NCBI RefSeq assembly: GCF_001659605.2
Contig: NC_035163.2
Span: forward strand, 29,848,158 to 29,912,157
Reading direction: 5' to 3'
Length of the DNA: 64,000 nucleotides
Source of the DNA: Manihot esculenta
Lineage: Eukaryota > Streptophyta > Magnoliopsida > Malpighiales > Euphorbiaceae
This document shows, piece after piece, positions 23,601 through 36,003 of this stretch (positions are counted from its first letter, which is position 1; each line of letters begins with the position of its first letter). Both the position numbers and the translations under genes were made by a program. Under the pieces are notes generated by a model. That model did not search any database. It was given only the letters and a program-made list of their open reading frames with translations, and had not been told where the DNA came from.

Positions 23601-24866
23601 CACTATGGCAGAGATATGTGTATGTCAGAACTCCAAGCAAGTTTTCTCCTAGTGTTGTTCCATTCAACTATTTTGTACAGATAGTGTGCATATTAATTTG
23701 ATATCTTTTTCTTGTGTCATCAGAGCGTGGAAGTGGCTATTCAACCGCAGGAAATGCACCAACAAGAACAAACATGTGATGAAACAATGCCAGATGGAAT
23801 TTCGGATCTGCTCAAGATACAAAATAGAATTAAAGCAGTTGAGAATGCTGTGATTAAAGAAATGGATAGGCTTGTAACCCGGGAAAGAGAAAACGCTAAT
23901 GTCAATCTAGAATCTTCAATGAAAGGGGCTGAACAGTTGGAATTTAGAGGACAGAAGGAAAAGGTGGAACTTGGAACTGAACCCAGTAAAGCTGAAAGTT
24001 CCGAGGGGAAGATTGGGATTTTGATGAAAGACATTCCACTTGATCAGGTTTCAAATTGTCCAATGTATAGAAGTAAAATGGAAAACTCCGAGGCTGAAAA
24101 TCAAATGCTTAAGCTATGGGAATCTGCTGAGCAAGAGAGTAACCTTGATCCAGTGGCTAGTGTATCACAAAGGCAGGTAGCTGCACAGTTGGAGATCGTC
24201 AATCCGCCTCATCAGTTCAATCATGCAGGACAGAAGAGTCGGAATCCCTCTTTAGAGTTACAGGTCGAGAGGGAAGTGGGTATCGATAAACTAGAGGTGT
24301 CTACAAGCATCAATAAAGGAGGAGGGAGCAGAAGAAAGATATTTGAGCAACTTGCTTCTGATACCCAGAAATTATTGTCTCTTCAAACAAGTGTGACAGA
24401 CTTGAAGAAGAAACTGGAGATGACGAAGAGGAGCAAGAAAGGCAATGACTTTGAATTTGAAAGAGTGAAAAGACAGTTAAAAGAAGTTGAGGAGGCTGTG
24501 ATGCTGCTGGTTGATGTTAATGATCTATTGACAAAAGATATTGAAAAGAGCCCCTCATCTTCAGAGGGAAACACTTCAATAGCATCAGAAGGGACTGGTA
24601 ATGTCCACAGAAATAGTCTGACAGAACAAGCAAGGAAAAGATATGAGCAGATTGGACGTCTGCAGTTTGAGGTACAGAGCATCCATTACAGTCTGCTGAA
24701 ACTGGAGGATGAAAAGCAAAGCAAAGGTAAAGGCAGGTTTTCTGGAAGTAGAACAGGCATCTTCTTGAGGAACTTCATCTACAGTGGTGGCAGGAGAAGT
24801 ATCAAGAAACGGAAGAAGGCGGCATGTTTCTGTGGTTACGCAAGACCTTCAACCCATGAAGATTGA
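17641..24866 (+). CDS. NET1: NET1-type actin-binding protein, full length
   Basis: Three coding exons, 17641-17743, 19234-23390 and 23724-24866, splice in frame to 1800 aa, close to the roughly 1740 aa I recall for Arabidopsis NET1A. Residues of about 1-100 form the NAB/KIP1-like domain ([53 protein letters not shown]), which binds filamentous actin in NETWORKED proteins at the plasma membrane and plasmodesmata. Residues of about 190-1350 are near-continuous coiled coil rich in E, K, L and Q. The last exon holds further helical segments and ends in a strongly basic, Cys-containing tail ([20 protein letters not shown]). Intron 1 is 1490 bp, against 317 and 207 bp in copies 1 and 2, and carries a repeat-rich middle. 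This is the only complete copy and presumably keeps the ancestral role. Confidence 0.93.
18240..18560. repeat. Repeat-like segment in copy 3 intron 1
   Basis: It contains a direct repeat TATGTTCCTGGTCCTCCTG at 18455-18473 and 18523-18541, separated by an alternating TA/CA tract (18490-18522), after a quasi-periodic GGTTTGGAAACTG...GGAATCAG...GGAACTG stretch. A 25-base T-rich run lies at 18164-18188. The segment is absent from the short introns of copies 1 and 2 and looks like an inserted dispersed repeat. Confidence 0.4.
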
Positions 24867-25886
24867 GGCAACCACTCAAGGAGTTGATTGATATTGTTAG
24901 CTAAAATATATTCCTAATTTTTATAACATTTCTTGGAATAGTTAGTTTGATGTCTTTTTAGCCTAGCCTAGCCTAGGGGAACATTTAAGAACTTGCCTAA
25001 TCTAGTTAGTTTGATGTCCTTTTATGTTTGTTTCTCTCAACATTTTTAATGTTATTATTTCAGCTATAGCAATCCAGTATATAATTCTTACACATCTAGT
25101 CCAGAATGCCTGTAAGCTGCAGCTGCCAACCAATTGAAGTGGAAAAGCACTTCTCATCTTGAGAGCCGAAATGATTACGAGGGAAAAATGCTTATATAAC
25201 AGTTTCAGATTCATATGGTTTTATGTTTTGCAGATCATGAACTTTTTCAATTGCTTTTTCTTTTCCCCTAGTTTGACATGATTTAGTTTATAAGGACAGT
25301 AAAATCATGCAAAAATTTTATTTTATTTTTAATAATAATTTTTAAATTAAAAGAAAATTACATTCCTTTATTCCAAGAAAAGATTATTAAAGTTTAGACG
25401 TGAAAGAACAAGACCCTTTTGCAAAGTAATCAATAATACCTCCAGATACTGTAGCAAGACTGGCTACTCACAGTGAACCGATAGCTGTTAGTTACATATA
25501 TTGTCAAAGCTCCAGGGGTCTGGGGATGGCTACTTTGCATCAAGCACATCCCTCCCAAGCACCAAGGTGCACTGCTCAATGAATTAGAAGTTAAATCAGG
25601 AAGATTAAAAAAACACTAATTTGTGAACCGCCAAAATTTAGATTGGGTAAAAGCTCCAGGGGGGGAAAAGCATCCACATTAGCTATCTCAAGATAAATTT
25701 AAAAAGGAAAAAAAAAACTGTAGGGGGGAAAAATTACAACATGCTATACAATGACTTGATGTGCTTGGACATTATGAGTGAGATGGCACATTATTGTACA
25801 AGGAGAGCTGAACTGACACACTACTACATCTCAACACGACAAGGGTTTAAAGAATTTCATCTGATCTTTATGGGAAAGATTTCATT
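24867..25886. other. Convergent 3' region of NET1 and TSO1-like genes
   Basis: About 1 kb between two stop codons that face each other. It should hold both 3'UTRs. A short CCTAG tandem repeat lies at 24961-24977. No other gene is seen. Confidence 0.6.
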
Positions 25887-28800
25887 TCAATGCTGGGGAG
25901 TGAGAGAAGGAAATGAAGGTATTGATTGCAATATCAACTTCCGGCCATTCCTCCGACCAGGTGATGATCCTAAAATACTGTGAGGAGGAGAAACCCTCTT
26001 GCTGTTGGGAGAAGTCTTGATGCCAGTGCTTGGAGAGCAGTTGCCTCTGAGGATCTCAGGCATATCATCATCACCAGGGGTTTGTAGTTCAGTGTCAGAC
26101 TTTGGCTGAGGTCTGAGAATATTGGGTTTACCATATTTTTGGCCAGTACAGAATCCAGAAGATGATCCAATACTGAGAAAAGATCTTGGTGGCTTGCTCT
26201 TTGATGAAAATGGCAGCTGAAGCAATTGTCTGGCATTCAAAAATACCATTAAGGATCTAACAAGAATGTAGTAGTACACTGTACAAGGCAATACACAGAT
26301 CAGAAATAAAAACCTGCAAAGTGCTAATGGAGTCATTGGAAGAGCAGAATTTGGATTTTGCTCTTTATTATTCTGGATTTCATTTTTCTGCGAAATTCTG
26401 TCAACCCTGCTATTTTCACCTCCTACTGCTTCATCTTCTGGTTCAGCTTCTGTTTCTGTAGGAGCAGATCCTGAAATCAAAAAAGTACAAAGTGCTCAAA
26501 AAATCTGCTTGAAATTATATCAGCATCAAGACATTAACAACTACATTATTTTAGATCAGGAAACTGATAGAAGTAAAATTACTGATGGTTCCAAGTGGAA
26601 ATGACTTCTAAAGCAATCATGAAAAAACTCACCGTCCTTTCTACCAAATGCATTCTTACACCCTTCACATCTGCAATTAATAGAGCATCCTACGCCACCC
26701 TTCACAAGAAAACCATGATAATGAATCAGTCTTTATGAAGAATGAAAAGCAGAGAGTACTCCAAAGAAAAAAACCTGAAAGCATTCACAGTATTTCTTCA
26801 GGCAACTAGATTTCTTGCAGTTGCATCCTCTTTTATGTCTAGCTGAAGCAGGAGTTTTGCTGGATTCATCCTAGTTTACAGAAGCACACAAATTAAGGAA
26901 GAAGTTTAACACAGATGAAGGAAACAGGCAAGATACTCTTAAATTCTAACCCCAATTTCGATTGCAGTTTCAGAGCTCCTAATCACTTTGGGAGCAAATG
27001 CAAGTGGGTTGCGAGATTCAATTTGTTTGCGAGTTGCAAGAACAGTATCTTCATGCATAGGCTTGTTGAAGCATTCTTGACATGAACATGGTTCTATGCA
27101 GTAGACACCAGCAGCAAAACATTCACAGTAACTGTTACGGAAAGCGGGTAGCGTTCAAAATATGGACATTATCTAGAGTATGCAATTTCTTTTCTGGCAG
27201 AGCATTTGTAAAGCCGACAGCAGAGCAGCCAAAGAACAGATAGTGTACAGTTACTTCTTTTGAAATAAGAATGCTAGCTTAACTACCTGATATGAGTTTC
27301 ATGCCCTATTTGCAGAAAAAACCTAGCTAAGTGTAAAGCTTGTTGTTAGAAAAGATTCAGCCACTGGAATCTAATATAAAGAATAGCAAATGTATGTTAT
27401 GCTAATTAGCTGAAAACTGCATCGCATGGCTACTGGCAATCAGCCTCCCAGGTTCACGAAATATATAATTCCTTGTCAATTTTAAACTTCTAAAGAATAT
27501 AACTTACAGTTTCAGACACTTAGACTTTTTACAGTTACAGCGCTTGCAGGCTTCACTTTCTCCATCCAACTTACGCCTGAAAATAAAGTTCAAAATCATA
27601 TTCAAGAGTGAGAAATGGAATAATAATAATAAAGTAAAAACACTTGAGTGATTAAGAATATGTGTTGATAATCATATGAGATTCTTTTTTAAGAAGCATA
27701 CCTCTTCTTTTTGGGGCTATTATGATTGAATTCTTCAGTAACTAAACAAGCAGATGCCTGGGGAACATCTTCCAGAAGTGGAACAGCATTTTCAATTGGA
27801 CCCATATCTATATCAGTAGCAGCTAAAGACAATGATTCATCAAGTTCTTGACCCGTATTTGGGGAGTGAAACGAAGCAGCAGTGCTCGTTACATTTATTA
27901 CAGAAGATGAAGCTTCATGCTTCACACTTTTGCTATCCTTAGAAGTCATTGCCAGAGCATTTAAGTGCAAACCAATTCCAGGTAAAACACACCTTGAAGA
28001 ATCACCGCCAGGCCTAAAAGGAACTAATTGTTTATCTTTAGAGGCAAGCTTCTCATCAGCTTGCCCTCCTACAAAAGTACTTGAATTTGAATTACCACCT
28101 AATTTCTTCCTACGAGCTCCTACTGTCTCAAAATCTAGACAACGCCTTCGCATGCCACAATGCAAAATAGAAACAGCCTATAAATAGACACAGAAAGAAT
28201 GTTATCAGACCATCCAAAGAAAGAGTTGATGGTATATTAAGAATGGGAAGAAAAACATAACAATTCTGCACAGCACAAAAATAACAAAAACATCAATAAG
28301 TATCAGAAGGTCACTGGGAAACCGATAGAGTTTTGAGGAAGTAGGAAACAAAATTCAACGAAATTTGTGGCATGGCATGTGAATCATGCAGCTACCCTAT
28401 ACAAATATCAAATCCTGGTAGAATTTCATTTTAATATGGATAATTAACTATGCTCACCGTAAGACAAACATCTCTTATGGTTGCCAATGCTATTAGTCAC
28501 TATTTTACAGTTTATTTGTAAACGTACATAATTACTGAGTTATATTTATAGAATAAGCTGTTTGGCCGAGATCAATTTACTGAATTAATATTTTAGCCTA
28601 ACTTGATAGAGTTGGAAGGATACACCTTGGTACAACTAAAACTAACATATGGTGTTCCCAACATTCCCTAACAGTTCCTGCAATAAGAAGAGAACCTGAC
28701 TGACAATCCATGATTAATGTGCAATAAATAAATGACTAGTTTATACGTGCCCATTTCTAGCAAAATTTGGAGCTAAGGCTTCCCCTCGAAAAAGTGCACT

Positions 28801-31015
28801 TAAAAATCAATATTTTACTTTACCTGACAGGCGCATTACAGTAATAGTTGGTGAAATGTACTTCTGATCATACTAAAATTTGAAAACTAATCCAAAATTT
28901 GGGCCATATCCATGAATTTCACAATTAAAACAAGCTGAAATTTTTACCTTAGAAACAACTCGAGATGACATTCCCACATCATTTTCCACTTCGTCACTTG
29001 GATTACTAGTCATGCACTTATTTGGATTGTTATTTGCAGCAAGGTTGTCCTGTATCTGGTTTATTTCCTTTGGCACAATAGTTTCTCCAGGTTGAGTTGA
29101 AGGATATTCTATCTCTTGTTGATCTCCAGAATCAACAGGATCTATTTGCACTTTATGCACATCATCAAGAGAAGTAGAAAAACTTGCACCAAGATCCACT
29201 GATTTCTGCATTAGCCCCTTAAAGACATTGGTGCCAATTGGAGAACTAAAAATCAATAGGTCAGTAGCATCTGATGTCAAACTCTCCCAGTCACAATCTG
29301 AAGCTTCTTTTTTCTTCTCAGAGTGGTATATCTCCTGTGGATGCACATTACATTCAGGTGAAGATTTTTGTGAGACGCCAGCCAATTCTGATATACAATC
29401 GATTTGAGGACTACAACGAGGTGTTGCATCACATTCTGGGCTACCACAATCATATTTTAACCTCTGTGGCAGCTCAATTGCAAATTTCAAATGTTCACTA
29501 GGAGGTTCCACAGAAACTTCTCCAATAGACACCGCAGGATCAAAATTTTCCTGTAGCTCAGATGAGTTATCATACAGCTGGGCCGCATCCAAACCACTCC
29601 CTGCATCACTGCAGACTTTATTCCCATGTTCAGATGAGAACTCAGACTTTGACGGATCTGAGCAGTTATGCCTGAAAAATAAAATAGTTCAGTTTTTGGA
29701 GTAGTTTACAGTACATATGAATAATCAACAAGGAAAGTTGATTTACCTTCTTAGGAACCTAGATTCCTTGTTAGAACTAACATGCGGAGAAGTGAAAATT
29801 GACGGAACAGATGGGAAATTAAGTGATTGGAATGTCTGAGTAATGTGTATGGACTTCACTGGCTTGATAGGAGAAAGACTATTGATATAGTTGAAGACAG
29901 GGGAATCCTGCACCCAGTAATAGAGCTTCTTCTAAGATGATGGAACAAAGAAGCAAACGGATGAAGGAGAAATACAATCTCAATTATTGTACCTGAGCTA
30001 AAATTAACACAATTTCACTTGACTTAATAATATAAAGACTGTTTATATTCTCAAGCATTAACTTCAGTTACCTACACTAAACCGATTGATCTAAATCAAA
30101 GGCTACTGAGAAAAACTAAACAGAAAAAGGGTACTGAAAAATAGAAAGGATTATGGGGAGGAAAAGAAAAGCAATATTTTTAACCCAAATGCAGATAAGA
30201 TGAACTTTAAGCACTATAAATAAACTTCAAGTTAATTGCAAAATCTAGGGGCATAAGTTTTACGGAAAAATATATAAATTTTAAGTTTCAAAACTAAGCA
30301 GTAAGCATCAGTTAGACAAGCAATAAACATTCAACAGCCCCTTAGAACAGAAAGAAGACCATTGATTAGAAAACTGAAAAAGATAAAATACAAGGTACCA
30401 TGCTGTAACCTTAGATTCCGGGGGGAAAATTACTGGTGAATCAAATTTAACCCCAAAAGAAAAAAAGGAAGATAATATAGGAATCTTTATGCATTGAAAC
30501 CACGAGACCAACTAGATGCGAGTAAGGAAAAAAGCCATTTTCACAGCAAATGTATAAACTAAGATCTTCCCAGGTTTGGTCAAACTAGCAGTTGAAGGGA
30601 CCTTGAATAAATAATTCAACAAACAGCACACAGCACTTAGAGCTTGAAAAGACGGTAACCCTGAAGCCAGAATGCAAAGATTTCACTTCAACAACAGATC
30701 TACACCATTTTGAACTGAAATTCACACTAAAAGGACAAAGTTCGTGAAAGTAAAAAGCGAATGTCCAATTTAAGAAACAACACCTTGATCCGAGAAGACC
30801 CAGGCAGGTAAACCCACAGAGAATCAAAATCAAGCACATGCACACAACCAAAGTAATTAAAACTCAACTCAAACACCAAAAACCCAGTTCACCAAAAATG
30901 CATGCAAAAGCCAAAATGAAGCAAAAAGATCAGAAGAAGAGAAGCATAATGGGATAGTGACGACCTCGAATTTAGAAAGGGAAGTAGTGATCTGGGTTTT
31001 CTCAGGGGTATCCAT
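25887..31015 (-). CDS. TSO1-like CXC (CPP family) DNA-binding protein
   Basis: Ten coding exons, in gene order 31015-30965, 29907-29747, 29671-28948, 28177-27702, 27576-27508, 27131-26951, 26870-26775, 26699-26633, 26470-26314 and 26229-25887, join without frame breaks to 774 aa. Two cysteine-rich CXC domains are split over exons: CXC1 at residues of about 481-516 ([27 protein letters not shown]) and CXC2 at about 570-600 ([23 protein letters not shown]), joined by the conserved RNPLAFAPK (534-542). CPP/TSO1 and animal LIN54 proteins bind TTYGAA-type DNA with this region and act in cell-cycle and reproductive gene control in the nucleus. The N-terminal [17 protein letters not shown] motif and the C-terminal [12 protein letters not shown] are typical of plant TSO1/SOL members. 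It could be the TSO1 or the SOL1/SOL2 orthologue; I cannot separate them. Confidence 0.95.
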
Positions 31016-31500
31016 GGCCAGTGAAGAAGCAGCACTGCATACTAATCTAATTACGGACACAGAGAGCAACCAAAGTAGTGTTGAGTATCAGAATCGACTT
31101 TGTTTGAATGCGAGTATGCAAAGATAGAGAGCAGATAGAGTGAGGTAGAGAAATTGAAGAAGAAGATGGAAAGCAGGGGGGAAGTGGATTTTCTCGTGGG
31201 GATAACCCCAAATGACCCACCATCGCCAGCCCCACAGTCTCAACAACTGTGTAATATATGCCGTGCCATCTGTGCTTCCTCCATTAAAACTCTCTCTCTC
31301 TCTCTCTCTCCTTTTGCTTTAAAAAAGGAACCTTCTCTCTCTCTCTCTCTCTTTTTCTCTTCTTTTTTGACCTTTTCTTTTACCGCTTACTCTACACTCT
31401 CGTCGCTTCTATTTTGTTTCTATTCGCTATGCTCTTATTTACTCGAATTTAAAATAATAATACTAATAAACAAAATATTGTTAATAAATATCAATTTTAT
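31016..31500 (-). promoter_or_regulatory. 5' leader and promoter of TSO1-like gene
   Basis: Upstream of the ATG at 31015 lie a purine-rich leader on the gene strand and two (CT)n tracts (31290-31311 and 31334-31352), i.e. (GA)n in the gene sense. GA/CT tracts near transcription starts are common in plant promoters and can bind BPC/GAGA factors. The start site is not determined. Confidence 0.4.
31290..31352. repeat. Two (CT)n microsatellites
   Basis: (CT)n at 31290-31311 and 31334-31352, separated by an A-rich 20-mer, upstream of the TSO1-like gene. Confidence 0.85.
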
Positions 31501-34500
31501 TAATTATGAAATCACATTAAAAATATAAAATCTCTATAAAATATTTATCATACTTTTTACAATCAAATTAAATTTAATAAAATATTAATATATTATAATC
31601 AAAATATTATTCACTTTATTCTATAATTTTTATTAAAAATTATAAGAAAAACGCAGTATTTAATTCATAATTTTATATTTCATGATATCATAATTAAAAT
31701 TTTCAAAAAAAAAATATCCGATATTAAATTCCATCATTTCCTGACAATTGTATATTATGATTATTCTCGTATTGTATCAACAATCAATTTGAGAATGATT
31801 TGCAGTTAAAATCATATTTAATATTTTTTAATTATTAGATTTAAAAGTATATCAAATAATAGACAAAACGCCTTAACCGGTCCAAATCTAACATCAACTT
31901 CCATCGTGGGTGGGTGCCAACTAGACATTTCATTTTTGCCGCGCAAATATTTCAAAAGGTTGGTTATATAGTAGGTATGAGGTCCACCAACTTCAATAGA
32001 CTTCCTGCAGTAGTCAACACTATCTCAATTTTTAACCTTTAGATTAGTATCTAAAAGACCAAAAACCCAATACATCAATAAGCTCTATGATAAAAAACCA
32101 ATAAACCCTCGCACACAAAATTATTCCAAATACTTCCCCGGGAGGAAGCAAACATCAACAAAGGACATTATGCAATGTATTGTGCAATAAACCCAGGAGG
32201 AGTGTCCCTCATAAAGGACAGGGTGTCACGTGAGACACCATGCTTTGATTAAGCAGAGGTGAATGAAGTGAAATAATGATATTATTATTATTTGTAAAAT
32301 TATATATGTTCTTTCCCAACTCCCCACATTCTCTGAAATGTGAACAAAAAACTTCATGGCCAAATCATAATGTCGACTGTCGTCGGACTGACTAAAACTC
32401 TCTTTCTTTTCACACTTTATTAATTACCTGCTGACACATTGACATCGGTAATTAAACATTAAAAATATGACAGCAGTTAGCGTTAAGTACGATGTAGTTT
32501 TGTGCTAATGCAGGTGAATACAAAATTGTGGTTTTTACTTGTAATTGTTCAATTTGGGATGTTAACTGACCAAAAGAAAAGTCACAGTTAATGGTAATGA
32601 TGAGTACATGTGGCAGTGTGGTGTTCTTGTAATATTTTTGTTGCCTTGTAGAGCGGGCCATTACTGTTTGCTATAATGATATTTTTATAAAAAAATAATA
32701 TTTTATTTATGGGTTTTGAAATTTTATTTGTGGTTAATTTGATGGGTCATTGGAAAGTTTTGCATTTTTCCTTGGCGTGTTGCTAAATGAAGTTTCCTAT
32801 TTCACAAACATGTAAGGCCATTGCCTAGCGCCAACCCCAGCTTTCACTTCCAATTGAAATTTAGTTAAATGGTGCCCTTTCTAAAAAAAAAAATGGAGAG
32901 ACAAGTGTCACTCGAATGTGGATGAGGACAACCAAATCAATTGATTCAATCAGTTTCGATAGAAATTTCGCTGTATAAAAAAGCAAAATAATAGGTTAAA
33001 ATTAAATTATGCCTAAATTTAAAAATTAAAAAATATAAAAGGAAAAAGGCAAAATGTTTTAAATGCTGTGGTCACGCCTTTTTAAATTATAAATAAATTA
33101 ACACTACATAAATTATTTAAAATTTAATTTAATAAAAATTTCATTGAATTTAACTTAATTTTTAAACTATTTAAATTTAAATTTAATTTTTAAATATATT
33201 TAATAAATAAATTAAATTTAAATTTTATAGTATTTAATTTATTAAAATTTATGAGTTAAATTTATTTTTAAACTTGTAAATAAATTCGTGGACAGTTTCG
33301 TTAAATAAACTGATATTACTATTATAAAAAAAATAAATTTAAATTCTATCTATATTTTTATGAGTCAAATTTAATTTTTTTTAAATTTAATTTTATATAA
33401 TTTAGTTAAACACTTAAATTTATATATATTTGGATTGTTAATATTTAAAAACAAAAATTTAAGTTTATTTTTATAAATTTATGAGTTAATTTGTAAATAT
33501 ATTTATTTAATTAAAATTATTTTAATTTTAAATTTATTAATTTTAAAATAAAATATAAATAAATTAAACTACTCGTTAATTATTTGAAATTAAATTCGAT
33601 ACAAATTAGAATCATTTAAATTTATTTACTAAATAAATCAAATTTAAACTTTTTAATACTCAATTTGACTGAAAAAAAATTTTAACAAACTAAATTTAAA
33701 CTTTTTAAAATTCAGTTTGATTCGATTAATTTATATCCCTAGAACTTTTAGCACGCTTTTTATAATTTTTTTTCAATAATTATTTTCTATTTCTATACGG
33801 GACGGCAAGAAAAAAACTTTGCCAATTAGCATAACTTGATCCAATGATTGATTTAATGAAATCAAATTTAAATATTCTTATCTCTTATAATTATAATCAT
33901 ATTTTCTATTTTTATTTTATTTTATTTTATTTATTTATTTATTTTAAAAAATTATATATTTTTTATTTAATAAAAATATCATTATCTCCATATTGTTAAA
34001 CTTTTTCTTTATTTTATAACTCTAAAATGCATTGAATAAGGAAAGATGAATTATCTAATAAAAATGTATCCTTCTCTCTTTAGATTCGAAAATCTTATCA
34101 TATGTAGATATAAGAATTCAAATTTGAGATTTTTTCACTTTTTAAATTTTAATCTATAAAAAGATTTTTTTATAAAATATTATTTATAAATTTATGAATA
34201 TAATAAAATATTAATTTTTAATTAAGGCATGTTTTATAACTTTCTATAAATCCTTTTTATTTATTTATTCAGTGTTACCTTACTATTTGATTCTTCAACT
34301 TGGCTGCATCATGTTTTTCCATAATTATTAGAATATTCTTAACTTAATTTCCACGTATTAAATATTAATTTATTTATTTATCTTACGTGGAGGAGGGACC
34401 AAATGGAATGGGCGAGAATATACTATGCAACTTGGCTGCATCAAAATTAAATATGCATGATTTCAAAAGATACTTGTAAATCCAAACACATTAATTATAA

Positions 34501-35100
34501 TATAAAACATTTAACACATAAAATTTTAAAATTGAATGCTGATGCATTTATTTTATATTTATCATTTTTATGATAAAAAAGTAGGGGAATATAAATAATA
34601 ATTCAATGCTTTAAAATTTTCACTAATTAAAAATAACACAACTTTTTTATGGTATTTAAAATTAGATTTTTTTTAAAAAGGAAATTGGGATAATTTAAAT
34701 TTTAACACTTTTCCAAAAAAAATTAATGATGAATTTTTTATAGAAAGAAATTATTTTTCTAAAAAGGAAAGGAGGGTAATAGGGTCAATGCAAAGTATAC
34801 AGGTAATTTCGTTAAGATAAAGAATATAAGGAAAAAGATTGGCTTTTTATGGTATGTACTTTGGATTTTGTTTTTGTACTTATGAAGGTTGGTTGGTTGG
34901 TTTGGCTCAAAATTCTAAATTCCTTCCGCATTAAATTCTCTCTTTCCTTATCGATTTTGAAGCGGTCTCTCTTGCCGGAGCTATTATAGGCACAATCCTC
35001 GCTCTCCTCTACATTCTTCTCTGTTTGGGTTTTTGGTGGCTCACAATCCCAAATAGGAATCTTCATTTTCCGTTTGTTTTTAGCCGCAAAATCTTTCCTT
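31501..35100. other. AT-rich intergenic DNA
   Basis: No gene is seen between the divergent TSO1-like and kinase genes. A CACGTG G-box core at 32227-32232 lies inside a GGTGTC/GACACC inverted repeat (32222-32239), about 1.2 kb upstream of the TSO1-like ATG. From about 32990 to 33745 the sequence is nearly all A/T, with recurring AAATTTAAA words, and ends GATTCGATTAATTTATATCCCTAG (33718-33741). That ending resembles the end of a dispersed plant repeat finishing in ATTTACACCCCTA, so the block may be a decayed element. Confidence 0.4.
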
Positions 35101-35258
35101 TCTTTCCATTTAAATTGATTGGTGAAGTTAAAAAAGGGTGATGATGATGATGAAATCAATGAGCTACCACCGACTCTGTGCTTTCTCTCTTTTTTCTTAT
35201 TCTTCTTCTTCTCGTCCTCCGTTTTTGTAGAATTCAAAGTCAAATTTCTCGTCTCGTT

Positions 35259-35260
<2 letters not shown>

Positions 35261-35295
<35 letters not shown>
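35261..35295. repeat. (CT)n microsatellite in kinase leader
   Basis: A run of about 17 CT units, probably in the 5'UTR or core promoter of the downstream kinase. The region 35300-36000 has no long ORF and is T-rich on the gene strand, consistent with a 5'UTR intron. Confidence 0.85.
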
Positions 35296-35298
<3 letters not shown>

Positions 35299-36003
35299 AA
35301 CGGACTTGTTTCTCTGAGGGAGAGGTGGGATTTGGGTTTTATGGATTTTAGTTGAATGCAAGCTGTTCTGTTTGAAGGTTTATTTATTGAAATTCTATTG
35401 TGTGATTGTTTTGAATTTTGTTTGTTTTTAAAAGTATTCGGTCATTAGTCTCCATTCAGATAATGGTGGGAATTGGGTCGTTTTCTTAGGGTTTACTTTT
35501 TGTTTTATTTGTATTTTTTTGTGGTTTATTTAAATCAGTTTATGCTATAAAAAATTAGTTGGTGATAGGGAATTTGGGGTTTTTGTAGGTCAATTTTTTC
35601 AGGCAGTGCACAGAAAGTATTTTTCTTATTCATTTTCTGATTGGTAAGCAATCTATTATAAACTTTTGGTTATAAGGTCAATATTGGATGGGAGGATTTT
35701 GGGTTGGTGAATTGGGTTTCTATTTTATCAAACTTTTTACTGCAGTATTTGATTGGTAATTTGATCTTAGGTGAGCCTTGTTGTTGAATTTTCGTTGCCG
35801 ATTGCACATAGCTGGTTCTTTTATCATAAATATTTATTAGAATTCGAAGACGATGATGAACAATTTGAAATTTATGTGGATCACTTCTTTCTAGGATACT
35901 AAAAAAGTGGTGTTTCTGGGTTCTGTTATTTTTTTATTGCTGTTTGGGATTTAAGGCTACCTTTGGTATTTGAGGAATTATACTTCTACTCGGTTCTTTA
36001 AAA

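Noticed and set aside
26230..26313. Hydrophobic segment that would make the TSO1-like protein membrane-bound
   Set aside because: It is an in-frame intron: TTTGCAG|GT donor and GCCAG acceptor remove it and restore the conserved family sequence.
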